In this document: piece after piece, positions 34,201 to 43,541 of the stretch
Layout of the letters: every line of letters starts with the position of its first letter
Numbering within the stretch: the stretch's first letter is position 1
Source: Colletotrichum lupini
Taxonomy: Eukaryota; Ascomycota; Sordariomycetes; Glomerellales; Glomerellaceae
Direction: 5' to 3'
Length of the DNA: 64,000 nucleotides
Assembly (NCBI RefSeq): GCF_023278565.1
Contig: NC_064678.1
Location: 124,001-188,000, forward strand
Notes under the pieces: model-generated
Databases searched by the model: none
What the model saw: only the letters and a program-made list of their open reading frames with translations
What the model was told of the DNA's origin: nothing
Translations under genes and position numbers: made by a program

Positions 34201-35971
34201 CAGCTCGGGACGGACGGGGGCTGACCGAATTCTCCGAATTGACTGACGACGAAGCAGCGCATCGACAAACTGTCAACCACAGCCCCAGAGGCAAAACTTT
34301 CATATCGCCGCCAATACGAGGCTTGGAGGCACACCTACAGGCTGTGTGGGTGTGCTACTTCTACACAGTGAAGGCCTTTAGTTCCGACCAGCAGTGCAGT
34401 CAGCGCTAACCGCCATGTTCCCTGAGTCGACGGGGTTTTCCAGTACTGTGTCGGTGCTGGCAGCATCCATACTGGCAGCGTATGTATCCGTATGGGCACC
34501 TAATACTCGCCAGTTGCCAACTTGCAAGAGCAACAAAAATAGGACTGGCGAAGCGGGAGTCCAATTAACTCTCTTTTGGTATGGCCTACCTTAAGTTGTT
34601 TACTCTAGGCCTAGCGCCAGGCTTAAACGGCCCAGACATCCAGAGTCTCCAGAAGGGAGCCAGAGGGGCCCGGTCCGAATGTCGGATGCGCTGTTGGCAT
34701 TGGTTCAAGGCCCAGCATCAAACCATCAAACCCGGTCTTGCGAATCTCAATCTGGAATCACTTTTACTGCGTATGCTCGCCGCCCCGATTTTCCAACGAC
34801 AGAATTGTGGTTTATGTGGGCTTCTCGACACTGGTTCATCTGCCGCCGCGCAGGAAGCCAATACGATGGACAAACGATTTGCTTGCTTTTTCTTCACCCG
34901 TCTTGCGTCTCGTTTCTCCCCGAGGATGGGCCCTTTGGCCCGTTCATCGGTACAATGTACTGTACGGATACTGCAAGACGTGACCCGTTTATCAGAATTC
35001 GAGAGTCACCAGAGTCTTGCTGATTGTAAATTCGGATCTTCTATTCTATGGATTCCATGCGACGTGGTCTGCGGCAGTGCAACTCCAACCAAGCATTTCC
35101 TTCCCGTACCGCATCCGTCTACTATTCTTGTTGATAGTCGACAGAAGATCGTTTCGGTGTCGCTCGCGCCCCGTTTCACACCCATTCAGATGATCTAAAT
35201 CGCAAAAGGCGGCCAACCATCCCACTCGGCTATCATCCCGCGGCCACCCAGCGGGATCACCGTCCGCCATGTCCGCAGCTCCCGCGTTCTCGATATTCTT
35301 TCCTCGGATTCTCGCGCCTTATCCTCATTCCTAACCAAGGGCAAACCCTCGTTACCTATCTCCCCCCGGCTCGCCCGCCCAGCGACTGTCTCCCTTTCCC
35401 TCCCGGCGTCACCAAAACCTTGAGCCTTGAAGGGGCCCACTCTGGCAGGATGATCCCCTCAAATCCGTGTCAAGTTGATGGGGAACCACTGAATCCGCCT
35501 CCAGCTGAACTATCTGTCACAGTGCCAAGAGATGGACACAGCGTTCTAGAGTCTGCGGCGCTGATCGAGATTTTCCCAGGCCCGACGTCATCGGTGGGCG
35601 GGTTGTCGATGCCAATCTTGCTGTTCGCCCAAGCGGGTTGTTTCTTTCAATCTGGTCTAATCTGGCCCTCCTTGTCGGATTGGCTGGTGAATTATGGTTG
35701 GATCCTGTCAACATTTCTCGATGCCAGCCTGTGGTTCCCTAATGTTGCTCTCGGGATACTCGAAATGCTTGATTCCTCCACCCCGGTGCTCCGTCGTTCA
35801 TCTTCTCGTCTCCGGTTGTCGTTTGTCGTTAATCATTAGGCGCGTTATTCGTTTACTCGTTACTCATGTGTTGTTCGTCATTCGTCACTACTCGGTGGGC
35901 CGTCAGGGCTACACTGGAATGCGATGATGCATCCATACGTCTGCCGGCCCTGTCGCCTGCCCCGCGGCATA
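31223..35971. other. Long intergenic region including the GAS1-like promoter
   Basis: About 4.75 kb. The first kilobase is the presumed promoter of the GAS1-like gene. A long pyrimidine-rich tract on the + strand (about 32038-32225) looks like a fungal leader and leads to an ATG at 32241, but the 94-codon frame there lacks coding character. Frames at 33349-33927 and 34581-35198 are open on + but show no motif and low-complexity content. I see no supportable gene. Confidence 0.45.
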
Positions 35972-36127
35972 TCACCATCTGCCGGTGATCTTGAAATAGG
36001 CCTTGCCTACGCCGTAGCAGACCCCATCCCAGACCTCGTACGTCTCGCGCCAGACGGTACGGAGCGGATTGCGCCCCGATGGGCGGCCTGATCTGCCATT
36101 ACGCTGGTATTGATTGACAGTCGTCAT
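35972..36127 (-). CDS. Small open reading frame, 51 aa, unknown
   Basis: ATG at 36127 to TGA at 35972. The peptide is basic and aromatic-rich: it starts MTTVNQYQRNGRSGRPSG, continues with VWRETYEVWDGVCYGVGKAY and ends KITGRW. The ordered look (three Trp, three Tyr before the end, few rare codons) is better than random intergenic frames. The region upstream of the ATG (36128-36180) is A-rich when read on the minus strand, as fungal leaders often are. I do not recognise it. It could also be an exon of a larger spliced gene or chance. Confidence 0.3.
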   Translation of the reverse strand: MTTVNQYQRNGRSGRPSGRNPLRTVWRETYEVWDGVCYGVGKAYFKITGRW

Positions 36128-37844
36128 TGTAGCTTCTCGTCTCGGTCTCGTGATTTGCTTTGGTGCTTGGGTTTTTGATATTCGGTTTGTTCACACGATA
36201 CTCAAAAGCCCATTCGCATTCACATCATGAGCAGCCCCTCTGCTTCATTAAATACGTCTGGGCAAAAGCTGCCTCATCTCACAAAAAGTCTGCCTACATC
36301 TTGGCGGCTGTCACCCATCGCCAAGGTCATTGGTCGACCCTGTCAGTCGCCCGTCTTGTCACCCGGCGGTGCGGCCATCACGAGCGCTCCCGCACAGCCC
36401 GCAGCGCACCGCCGCCCGCCCGCCTGACAGCCGTTCCATTTGTAGTACGGTTTGCACCTGGCCCTACGCTGGAACTTGAGCTAAATGGAACGAACCCGCC
36501 TCGCCGCTGCGGATGGCCGCTGATACTACCTACCTACCTTACTACAACGTGCAAACTTAACCGCTGACCAAACACAATACAGAGAGCAGCCGACCGGGAG
36601 CTGCCTAAGGAACACCCACTAGGGGCATCTCACGGATCCTAACGGCTACCACACGCGCTGATCAAGTGCCTAGTTCGACTCATTTCTGACCACGGAGAAC
36701 ATCACCTTTGCGCCCTACGTATGTTAAGGATCCTCCGGTCGATCTGGAAGGGAAAGTCTTTGAGCGGCTCGCTTCTGCGGCAACAGGTACAGCGCGACAT
36801 TGAATTTCCAGTTGGGGGATTGATGGCTGTGGCGCGGGTTCATAGCGGGCGTCACTGCGCTCACAATGACGAGGACTCGCTCATCCTCTCACTCTAGTTT
36901 GATACCACATGCAGAGGATAAGCAACTGGATGTCTAGGCATACGTTGAAGTAAGCCTCGCCAGAGGCTGCCTGTAGATGTATGCGGGTGTGTCACACACC
37001 CACGTTTCTGTGCTAATGTCCCACGGCCCGCGGACACCGACAACCCTTCGGCCCCGTTCAATCCTCCGCGTGCTGTGTTCCCAGTCGGCACTTGCTATGA
37101 TATGTCTTGACTGTCGTGCATCGCTCACCCATTACTCCCCTGTCATAGGCCTTTTGGAAACGGGTTGTGACGATGAGGAGGAAGGATGTGATCTGTGAGA
37201 CCTGTGGACGGCTGAGGCGCTGGTCTCACTCGTCTACCAGAAGATTGTAGTTGAAGGAGTACCTAGTTGTTCTGCGATGTCACGGGTAGGCAAAGGGTCA
37301 ACAGGCGGCTGTCGAACATTTGCCACCGGCGTTTGTCATGTCATGTACCCTGTTTAGACCGTATATTTGAATGCGTGAATGATACAGATGTCTGTTGGCT
37401 ACCTAGAGACAGATTACTGCCTCATGATGATGGTATGTATTCCCTCTCGCCACCATTCGTGCAAGGCTCCTGATAGCTCTGTCCAAACGCAGCTGATGGC
37501 TGATGTTTGGCGATTGCCGTTATGCCTTGCCCTTGAAAAACTCGTCCACAAGCGTCATGCTTGCGCATCTGGGCAAATTCCTGTACATATCTCGTAGTTC
37601 CTTCCTTCCATATCGGTATCTTGCCCTAAAGCACATGAACAGACTCTTTCTCGCTAGTCCACGCACTGATCAAAAACGATAATGTAGCAATCTCTGAAAT
37701 ACTGGTGAGGGGTGTCAGCATTCCCGACCGTTTTGCAAGTCGGAATGGATGGAACGAACGAGAGTATTCGAAGCAAGTATGTTTGTAAAAGTCACATCTG
37801 TAACAGCCATGTGGTCTTTGGACGAACGTCGAGCGCAGGGCCGC
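36128..37844. other. Intergenic region between the small frame and the BIR gene
   Basis: About 1.7 kb of ordinary composition. Only short frames are present; I see no gene, repeat or RNA that I can support. Confidence 0.45.
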
Positions 37845-38458
37845 TCACTCGAGACGGATTCTCTTGGCAGCTGTCCGACTTGTTAGCTTCAAGGCAAAGA
37901 GGAAGGAGTAGGAGTAGGAACTGGAAGCTTACCACGCTCGCCGCCATCAGTAATCTTGATCAAGATCTTGGTCTCTCCAGCAGAAACCGCGATCTCGACA
38001 GGCTTGCTATTGTTGACGGCCTTGGCGTCGGCTTCCTCGGTAGGCATGCTATCGAATACAGTCACGATGGGGGACAAGCGCAACTTCCGGCGCGGCTTGT
38101 AGGGCTTCTTTGTTGGCGTAGCAGGAGGCGTGAGCATCAAGTCGTCCATCTTCTTGTTCTCGCCCTGCTTCTGAAGGAACTTGTCGTGATGGTCTCGGAA
38201 CACTTCGCTGTCCACGTATTCACAACTCTTGGACTCCATGTGTTGAGCGAACGGATCGTCCTTGCGCTCCCACGCCCACGCTTGCATGGTACAGAAATCG
38301 CAGACGACGATGTCGCCTCCGACTTCCCGGTTGCCTTCGAAGCGATAGCCAGCGCCTGCCATGTCCTCGGGAGAGGGAAGCGAGTGAGGCCAGCGGCCGG
38401 GCTTGCCGTCCATGCCGCGGTCGAAGTACGAGAGGAGACGAACGCAGAATTCGTCCAT
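37845..38458 (-). CDS. Single BIR-domain protein, 183 aa
   Basis: Exon 1 is 38458-37933, the intron 37932-37871 (GTAAGC donor, GCTAAC branch, GGACAG acceptor) and exon 2 37870-37845. The N-terminal half is a complete BIR zinc fold: an RLLSYF opening helix, a DMAGAGYRFEG core, then ligands Cys 53, Cys 56, His 73 and Cys 79 (C-x2-C-x16-H-x5-C) with WAWERKDDPFAQH between them. The C-terminal half holds TPPATPTKK and basic KPYKPRRKLRL segments. The spliced end, ERAAKRIRLE, looks like a nuclear signal. BIR proteins of yeasts (Bir1/Cut17) are large chromosomal-passenger subunits with two BIRs; this one is much shorter. A spindle or chromatin role is possible but inferred. The intron is well supported because the unspliced frame ends in a Pro/Thr tail. 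Confidence 0.82.
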
Positions 38459-39608
38459 ATTGATGTCGAAGTCTAAATGATGACTGAATTGAGTGAAGTA
38501 GCTCGAAGGACGCGAGCAAAAGAGGATTTTGGAGAGCTTGTAAAGATTGCTATACGATCTGGCTCGCAGCGAAAGTGGTTGAGTATAAGAGAGAGTGGGC
38601 GATGATGAAAAAGCTGGGAGTAATTCGAGGCAAGTAGAGGAAAGAAAAGGAGAGATAATCTTTTTCGGAGTAGAAGGAAGGAGCAGGCTGAAATGGGAAG
38701 GGGTGCTCTCGCCAGTTCTGTTAGTTGACTTTCTTTCTGCGGGACAGAGATGAGGCCTCGTGATACAACGAGCAAGAGTGTGAGATGAGACGTGTTTAAA
38801 AATGCCTTGGGAGAGGCAAGATGGGTCTCATCAGTACTGTCTCTCAATAAGGTGTCCGGGCAAGAGGCTTCCTTCCACCGGCCCCAGGATTCACCTGCTA
38901 GCCCATGTGTTGGAAAACTTACAGTACAGAAGGCGTCAGAGTACAAAGATACCATTACTATCGCTGGCTGGCTTTCTGTGACCTCAATTCTTCGACTTCT
39001 CGGCTTTGTTATTGGAAATGTTAAACATAAAGACGTTGTGAAGTCGAGGCTTGAGCCGTTGCAACGCAACTTTCTTTGTCATCACTGTCTTGAGTCTTAT
39101 CAAAGCAACGGAAGAGCTATGAGAGAGTAACCTACTACTCCAGACAATCTTTGCTCACCTTTTCGATAATGAAGCATGGCCGCCCTTGACCATTCCATAG
39201 GGAACTTTACAACACAGGACTAACGGCTCCGAATCCTGCTCTTGGGGTGGATTTACCTTGAAGAGGTGCCGCTAAAGACCATTCATTCCTTTTGCCGTTG
39301 CGTCGTTCCTGGAAACATGGGCAAAACGAATCATCATGGGCAATCTATCAGTACAACTTCATACCCGTAGCACCGTCATATGATACATCATCTCCTGGGA
39401 GCTGTCGGTCACCTCAATTTCCCTGATGCTTCAACCTTCATACACTAGAAAACTGGAAATCTTCAGTACATTGTTCAAACATGAAGATATTCTATCAGAT
39501 CAGCGCCATCGCCACAGAGGCTCCCAACCGATATTCGCTTTCCCCTTCGAATACCAGGCCAACGAACACACTCCAACATACAGTCCGCTATGAGTTTCTT
39601 AAGATGTA
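38459..39608. other. Intergenic region, BIR gene promoter side
   Basis: About 1.15 kb. The left part is the presumed promoter of the BIR gene. The right part is the 3' flank of the transposon-split gene. I see no gene. Confidence 0.5.
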
Positions 39609-39990
39609 TCAAACTGCACCGAAGGCCTCTCCTACCGCTGCGTAGGAGTCTTTCTTATACTTCAGCCAGTACTCGACCGCTGCAGACCCTGTGACAATCA
39701 CCATGTCCATATCGATGCTCTGTGGCGGGACGTAAACCTCAAATGTCGGGGCTGACTGTCCAATCATGCCGCTTAACCTGCCTTCAGGGTACCTTTTCCA
39801 TGTCGCCAGCAGGTTGCCCCCGGCATCCTTCAGACACATCGTGTTCATTGACATGCTCAAATTGGAGACACCCCAACTGTAGCTTATACCATGGTGGTCG
39901 AACCTGTGCGTGTTACCCATAGTGTTGGTCTTCATCTTGATCGGCACGCCGCGGAGAATGACGTCGATTTTTGAGGACAGGGAGTGGTAT

Positions 39991-39998
39991 TTCGCTAT
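39991..39998. repeat. 8-bp target site duplication, left (MITE)
   Basis: TTCGCTAT, identical to 40493-40500. It fits the nTnnnnAn preference reported for hAT transposons. Confidence 0.9.
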
Positions 39999-40068
39999 GA
40001 GTTTTGCTATCCGGGCAGTACTGTTTGGCTATCCGGGCAGTAATCCACTTTTCGAACCAATCAGAGCC
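39999..40068 (+). repeat. Left terminal inverted repeat of the MITE
   Basis: About 70 bp. The first 45 bp match the other end perfectly and only about four mismatches follow. GCTATCCGGGCAGTA occurs twice within it as a direct subrepeat. Confidence 0.88.
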
Positions 40069-40422
40069 TGCCGTCTAAACTCTAAACTTTTTTGCCCCGC
40101 TGCACCTGCCCACGGGCCACCTAGCGCATATGCGCCGCAATTACGTAAGGCAGCCGCAATTGCCCACGGTCGTAATTGCTTACGGTCGCAATTACCTACA
40201 CTAGCAATTGCCTGCTTAATTACCTACTTAATTATCTATTTCTATAGGTATTTATAACCGTAGGTAATTACGACCGTGGGCAGTTGCGACCGTGGGCAAT
40301 TGCGACCGTGGGCAATTGCGACTGAACGTGCCTGCGGCTGCCTTACGTAACTGCGCCGGGTGGCCCGTGGGCAGGTGCAGCGGGTACGGATGTGGGGCCA
40401 TGACCCGAGCTCTGCAGCTGTG

Positions 40423-40492
40423 AGCTCTTATTGGTCCAAAAAGTGGGTTACTGCCCGGATAGCCAAACAGTACTGCCCGGATAGCAAAACTC
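40423..40492 (-). repeat. Right terminal inverted repeat of the MITE
   Basis: Reverse complement of the left repeat, with the same two GCTATCCGGGCAGTA subrepeats. Confidence 0.88.
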
Positions 40493-40500
40493 TTCGCTAT
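40493..40500. repeat. 8-bp target site duplication, right (MITE)
   Basis: TTCGCTAT, identical to 39991-39998. Confidence 0.9.
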
Positions 40501-40788
40501 ACCCAACGCTTCACCCGATGCTTGCGCGCGGGGATCTGCATGTAACACGGCAACGGTTTTGTTTTCCTTGTTGCTGTGAAGGACGTAGAATGGTGTTGTA
40601 GAACCGGTTGCGAGATCGACCCGGTCTATCATTGTTTGGGCACCACCCAGTCGTTCCACCTGGCGGAGGACTTCGCAGGGCGAGCCGGACGGCGTGGGCA
40701 TTGCGTCGCAGCCGGTGCTCATCATGTTGTGTGCTTTCTGGTTGTGCTGATCGATGCGTTTGTCGACGAGGGAAACAAGTTCATACAT

Positions 40789-41753
40789 TTCAGAGTCGGT
40801 GCAAAGGATGTTGCCTGTATCGTATTTATACAATAAAGATGCAAAGCTATCTTGCTCGGTCTTGCTTATTGATGATGCTGGTTCTGGCTCCGCTGCTGTG
40901 GTGATCTCACTGCGCTTCCAACCAGGGAAGAAATAAGCATAAATACTTCCTTTGCCCAGACTCGGAAAGCCGCAGGGTCCAGCTGCTCTGCCTTGTGCAT
41001 CATGAGAGCTACTTGAAGCTCGAAGAGGGCAAAGGGAAACGACTTCAGGTTTCCTAATGTAGCAAGCCAAGATACTACCTCGTGGCTTGACGTCGCTGAT
41101 CTTTGGCCAACGCTTTTGCCTAGCAGGGCTGAATAAACGTGGCGCAGGGTCTTCCAGGTCTTTCACACACCTCATAGGTCCCGCGAGAGTCGCCGGGATC
41201 GCTAGAGTCCTTGTTGTTTGCTCATTCGCTCATGGTGTGAAGCCTTAGGCGCGTGGCAATCGGTCTCAGCGACTTGGCTTGCGGCACAGGATCCGTCAGA
41301 TGACGTGTGGTCAGCGGTTCTAATGCCACATTTCATGGATCGGCTAGGAATCCTCACCCTAAAGCCACATCATTCTTTCAAAAGGCACTCTGTCCTCAAC
41401 TTCACTTTTGAAAAGCTGAAGCTCTAACATCTTTCGCTGCCTTTCTCGCAGAATTGTAGAAGTTGTCTGAAGTTCATGATGCTTCAACCCCGCACCCCAT
41501 AGTTTAAATGCGCTTGCGGAGTCTTCCGCGACCTGTTGGGATGTTTACCAAATATGGAAGTTTCCCCAGCTAAAAGACTTAGCGTCATGCGCTGTACCTC
41601 GCTTTCGTACTTGAAAAGGCGGGCGGAGTCACCGCTTCCACCACCTTGGTAGGCCGATTTAAGGTGGTGAGATCCCAAATTTTGACGTCGATATTCCAAC
41701 GTCACATTTCACCTTGAGCCTCTCAATCGACAGTCAACTATACAATAGCCAAG
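40789..41753. other. Divergent promoter region between the split gene and the acetyltransferase
   Basis: About 965 bp. The minus-strand frame of the split gene stays open to 41175 but looks like leader sequence, with a TATTTATG element near 40940 on that strand. The right part is the acetyltransferase promoter. Confidence 0.45.
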
Positions 41754-42484
41754 ATGGTGCCACCAATCCGTACGCAAAAGGACGATAAGGCTATTGCCTT
41801 TGCCAAGACTCTCGAGCATGTGCCCTGGTGCGAAGACTATGAGAAGATGGTCTCCGGCATGCTTTACAGCTGCATGGCGCCTGAGCTAGTAGCATCGAGA
41901 CACCGAGCCCGTCGACTGGCTCAGAAATTCAACACCTATGTTCCAGGAGACGACGAATCTGCAGACGACGTTGCCAACAAGAGAGTGGGCATGATCAAGG
42001 AGCTTTTCGGCGGTATTGGAAAAGATGTCTACGTCGAGCCCAGCTTGCAGGTTGATTACGGCTGCAATATCACGGTCGGAGATCGCTTCTACGCCAATTT
42101 CAAGTATGTGATATTCCTATGAGTCGACCCATTCCCCCTTTGAAACAGACAAAACTGACCAAGAACCTGTAAAGCTGCGTCATTCTTGACTGTGCTCATG
42201 TGACCATTGGAGACAATGTCTTCTTCGCCACAGGAGTCAGCCTCATCACAGCAACTCACGAGACTGCCTTGCAGTCTAGGAGAGACAACATCGAGTATGC
42301 AGAGCCCATCACCATTGGCGATGACTGCTGGATTGGAGCGAACGTCACAGTGTTGCCAGGAATCAACATCGGCAAGGGGTGCACCATTGGTGCCGGCGCG
42401 CTTGTGAATAGAGATATCCCCGATTACTCAGTTGCAGTGGGTGTTCCGGCCAAGGTCGTCAAGAAGGTAGAACCGGTTGCTTAG
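41754..42484 (+). CDS. Maltose/galactoside O-acetyltransferase-like enzyme (hexapeptide repeat family)
   Basis: Transfers acetyl from acetyl-CoA to a sugar hydroxyl, probably as a cytosolic trimer. Exon 1 is 41754-42103, the intron 42104-42174 (GTATGT donor, CTGAC branch, TAAAG acceptor) and exon 2 42175-42484, giving 219 aa. The N-terminal helical Mac domain (about residues 12-70) contains PWCEDYEKMVSGMLY. Left-handed beta-helix repeats follow (about 90-205), for example VTIGDNVFFATGVSLITATH, ITIGDDCWIGANVTVLPG and IGKGCTIGAGALV. The catalytic His is His 145 in ITATHETALQ. The ending DYSVAVGVPAKVVKKV is the family C-terminus. It converges with the DUF2306 gene, 325 bp apart. The acceptor sugar is unknown. 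Confidence 0.93.
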
Positions 42485-42809
42485 ACAAATTTCGTAAAAT
42501 AAAGACATACAATCTGGTATTTAATATGGGTTGTGTCAAGTTGTGAACTAGCCCTGCCTCCCGAAACCTTTCGACCCCTGCCCGGCTTTGCAAAAATCCG
42601 CGCTGTAAGTAAACACCGCTGCCCCATCAGTCTAGTATCTGCTTGCTGCAGCCGTGGAATTACGCCGCAGACCCTATTGGCTACAGCGATTGATGGATTG
42701 CCGAATGCCTGTGATTCGACAAAAGACTCACACGTCCAAGTCTGACACAGGCAAGAGATGTGACGAATCCAAAGCTGGGATCTCCTAACCACCATGACTT
42801 GGACTATGC
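42485..42809. other. Short gap between convergent genes
   Basis: About 325 bp between the stops of the acetyltransferase (+) and the DUF2306 gene (-). It must hold both 3' ends. No gene is seen. Confidence 0.55.
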
Positions 42810-43541
42810 TCAGCTCTGGTTTAACACAAAGCGTTCGACAAACCAAAGATTCGGTATCCAAGAAATGTATCCAGTGATGGACAGCGCAAACTTGACTTCC
42901 ATACCGGCGGCGATCATCAGAGGCAACTGCCACCGCAGCATCACCGCGGCATAGGTCAGAGCAAAGTTTCTCGTCATCCAAGCTTGATGGCTCTTGATAT
43001 CCCCATTCGACCGGACGGCAACAATGCTACGCCTAGCGCTCTCGAGCCATCCCAAGGCGAGAAGGCCAAAGCCAACCTTGCCCCATGTCAACGCCTCGCT
43101 GTTGAATGTGACGTAGAACGCAGCAATGCCACCAGTCGTCACGGCAAGGACATAGACCCATCCCAACCAGCGATGAATCTGAAGGTATCTCTGTCGTAGC
43201 TGCGGCAGGAACTGAAAAGGGCCGAGTCCCATGGCCATGAGAGAACCCCCAATGTGAATTACGCCCCCGAGTGAACCTATGATCCTCGCCTTGATTTGTG
43301 GATCGCCTGGGGTATTTCCGGTGAAGAATACAGCGCCGTAAGCTGAAATAATGAATGACGGAATAGCCATGAGCCACCATTGAAAACTCGGCCAGCTCGA
43401 GCGTGACTGTTGAGTAGTTCCCGCAGCCTTCCTAGCCAGGGCCCCATGTTGAGATTTGAGCGGCGTGACAGTTCGGACATCTTTGGGCTTTGGGTCGTCC
43501 TCGATTAGAGCTTTACGGTGTGAAAAGCTTGAGTTAAGCAT
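42810..43541 (-). CDS. DUF2306 multipass membrane protein, 243 aa
   Basis: A single-exon protein with a charged, basic N-terminal tail of about 50 residues and then several hydrophobic helices. These include WWLMAIPSFIISAYGAVFF, GVIHIGGSLMAMGLGPFQFL and WLGWVYVLAVTTGGIAAFYV. Conserved-looking elements of the DUF2306 family are visible: IHIGGS, RYLQIHRWLGW, SHQAWMTRNFALTYAAVMLR and a C-terminal WVPNL-like motif (SWIPNLWFVE). The His-containing motifs are typical and could bind haem or metal, but no function is established. It is likely in the plasma or an organelle membrane. The ATG at 43541 opens the frame. Confidence 0.85.
   Translation of the reverse strand: MLNSSFSHRKALIEDDPKPKDVRTVTPLKSQHGALARKAAGTTQQSRSSWPSFQWWLMAIPSFIISAYGAVFFTGNTPGDPQIKARIIGSLGGVIHIGGSLMAMGLGPFQFLPQLRQRYLQIHRWLGWVYVLAVTTGGIAAFYVTFNSEALTWGKVGFGLLALGWLESARRSIVAVRSNGDIKSHQAWMTRNFALTYAAVMLRWQLPLMIAAGMEVKFALSITGYISWIPNLWFVERFVLNQS

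Larger units (their letters stand above)
39999..40492. mobile_element. hAT-type MITE (non-autonomous, 494 bp)
   Basis: The element begins and ends with long terminal inverted repeats, is flanked by a perfect 8-bp duplication and has no transposase frame. The 8-bp duplication with T at position 2 and A at position 7 points to the hAT superfamily. The arms match each other almost all the way to the centre (about 40225-40245), so the whole element can fold into one hairpin. Inner arms hold subrepeats built on GCAATTGCCCACGGTCG. It shows no RIP signature. It sits in the coding part of the tubby/LURP-like gene. Mobilisation would need a hAT transposase elsewhere in the genome; none is visible here. 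Confidence 0.88.
39609..40788 (-). pseudogene. Tubby/LURP-like gene split by a MITE
   Basis: Two coding pieces on the minus strand, 40788-40493 and 39990-39609, are separated by a 494-bp transposon plus one target duplication. Joined with a single duplication copy they form one uninterrupted 225-aa frame, crossing the joint as GEALGIAK then YHSLSSKIDV. The protein shows DLATGSTTPFYVLHSNKENK early and ends with YVPPQSIDMDMVIVTGSAAV and a helical tail, a layout seen in fungal LURP-one/tubby C-terminal-like proteins; the family call is tentative. The start at 40788 is the first good Met, but the frame is open to 41175. With the transposon present the frame runs into its terminal repeat and gains about 80 unrelated residues, losing the C-terminal half. 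The protein is probably inactive. Confidence 0.75.

Noticed and set aside
33349..35198. Open frames of about 190-205 codons on +
   Set aside because: No domain, overlapping frames on both strands, low-complexity composition.
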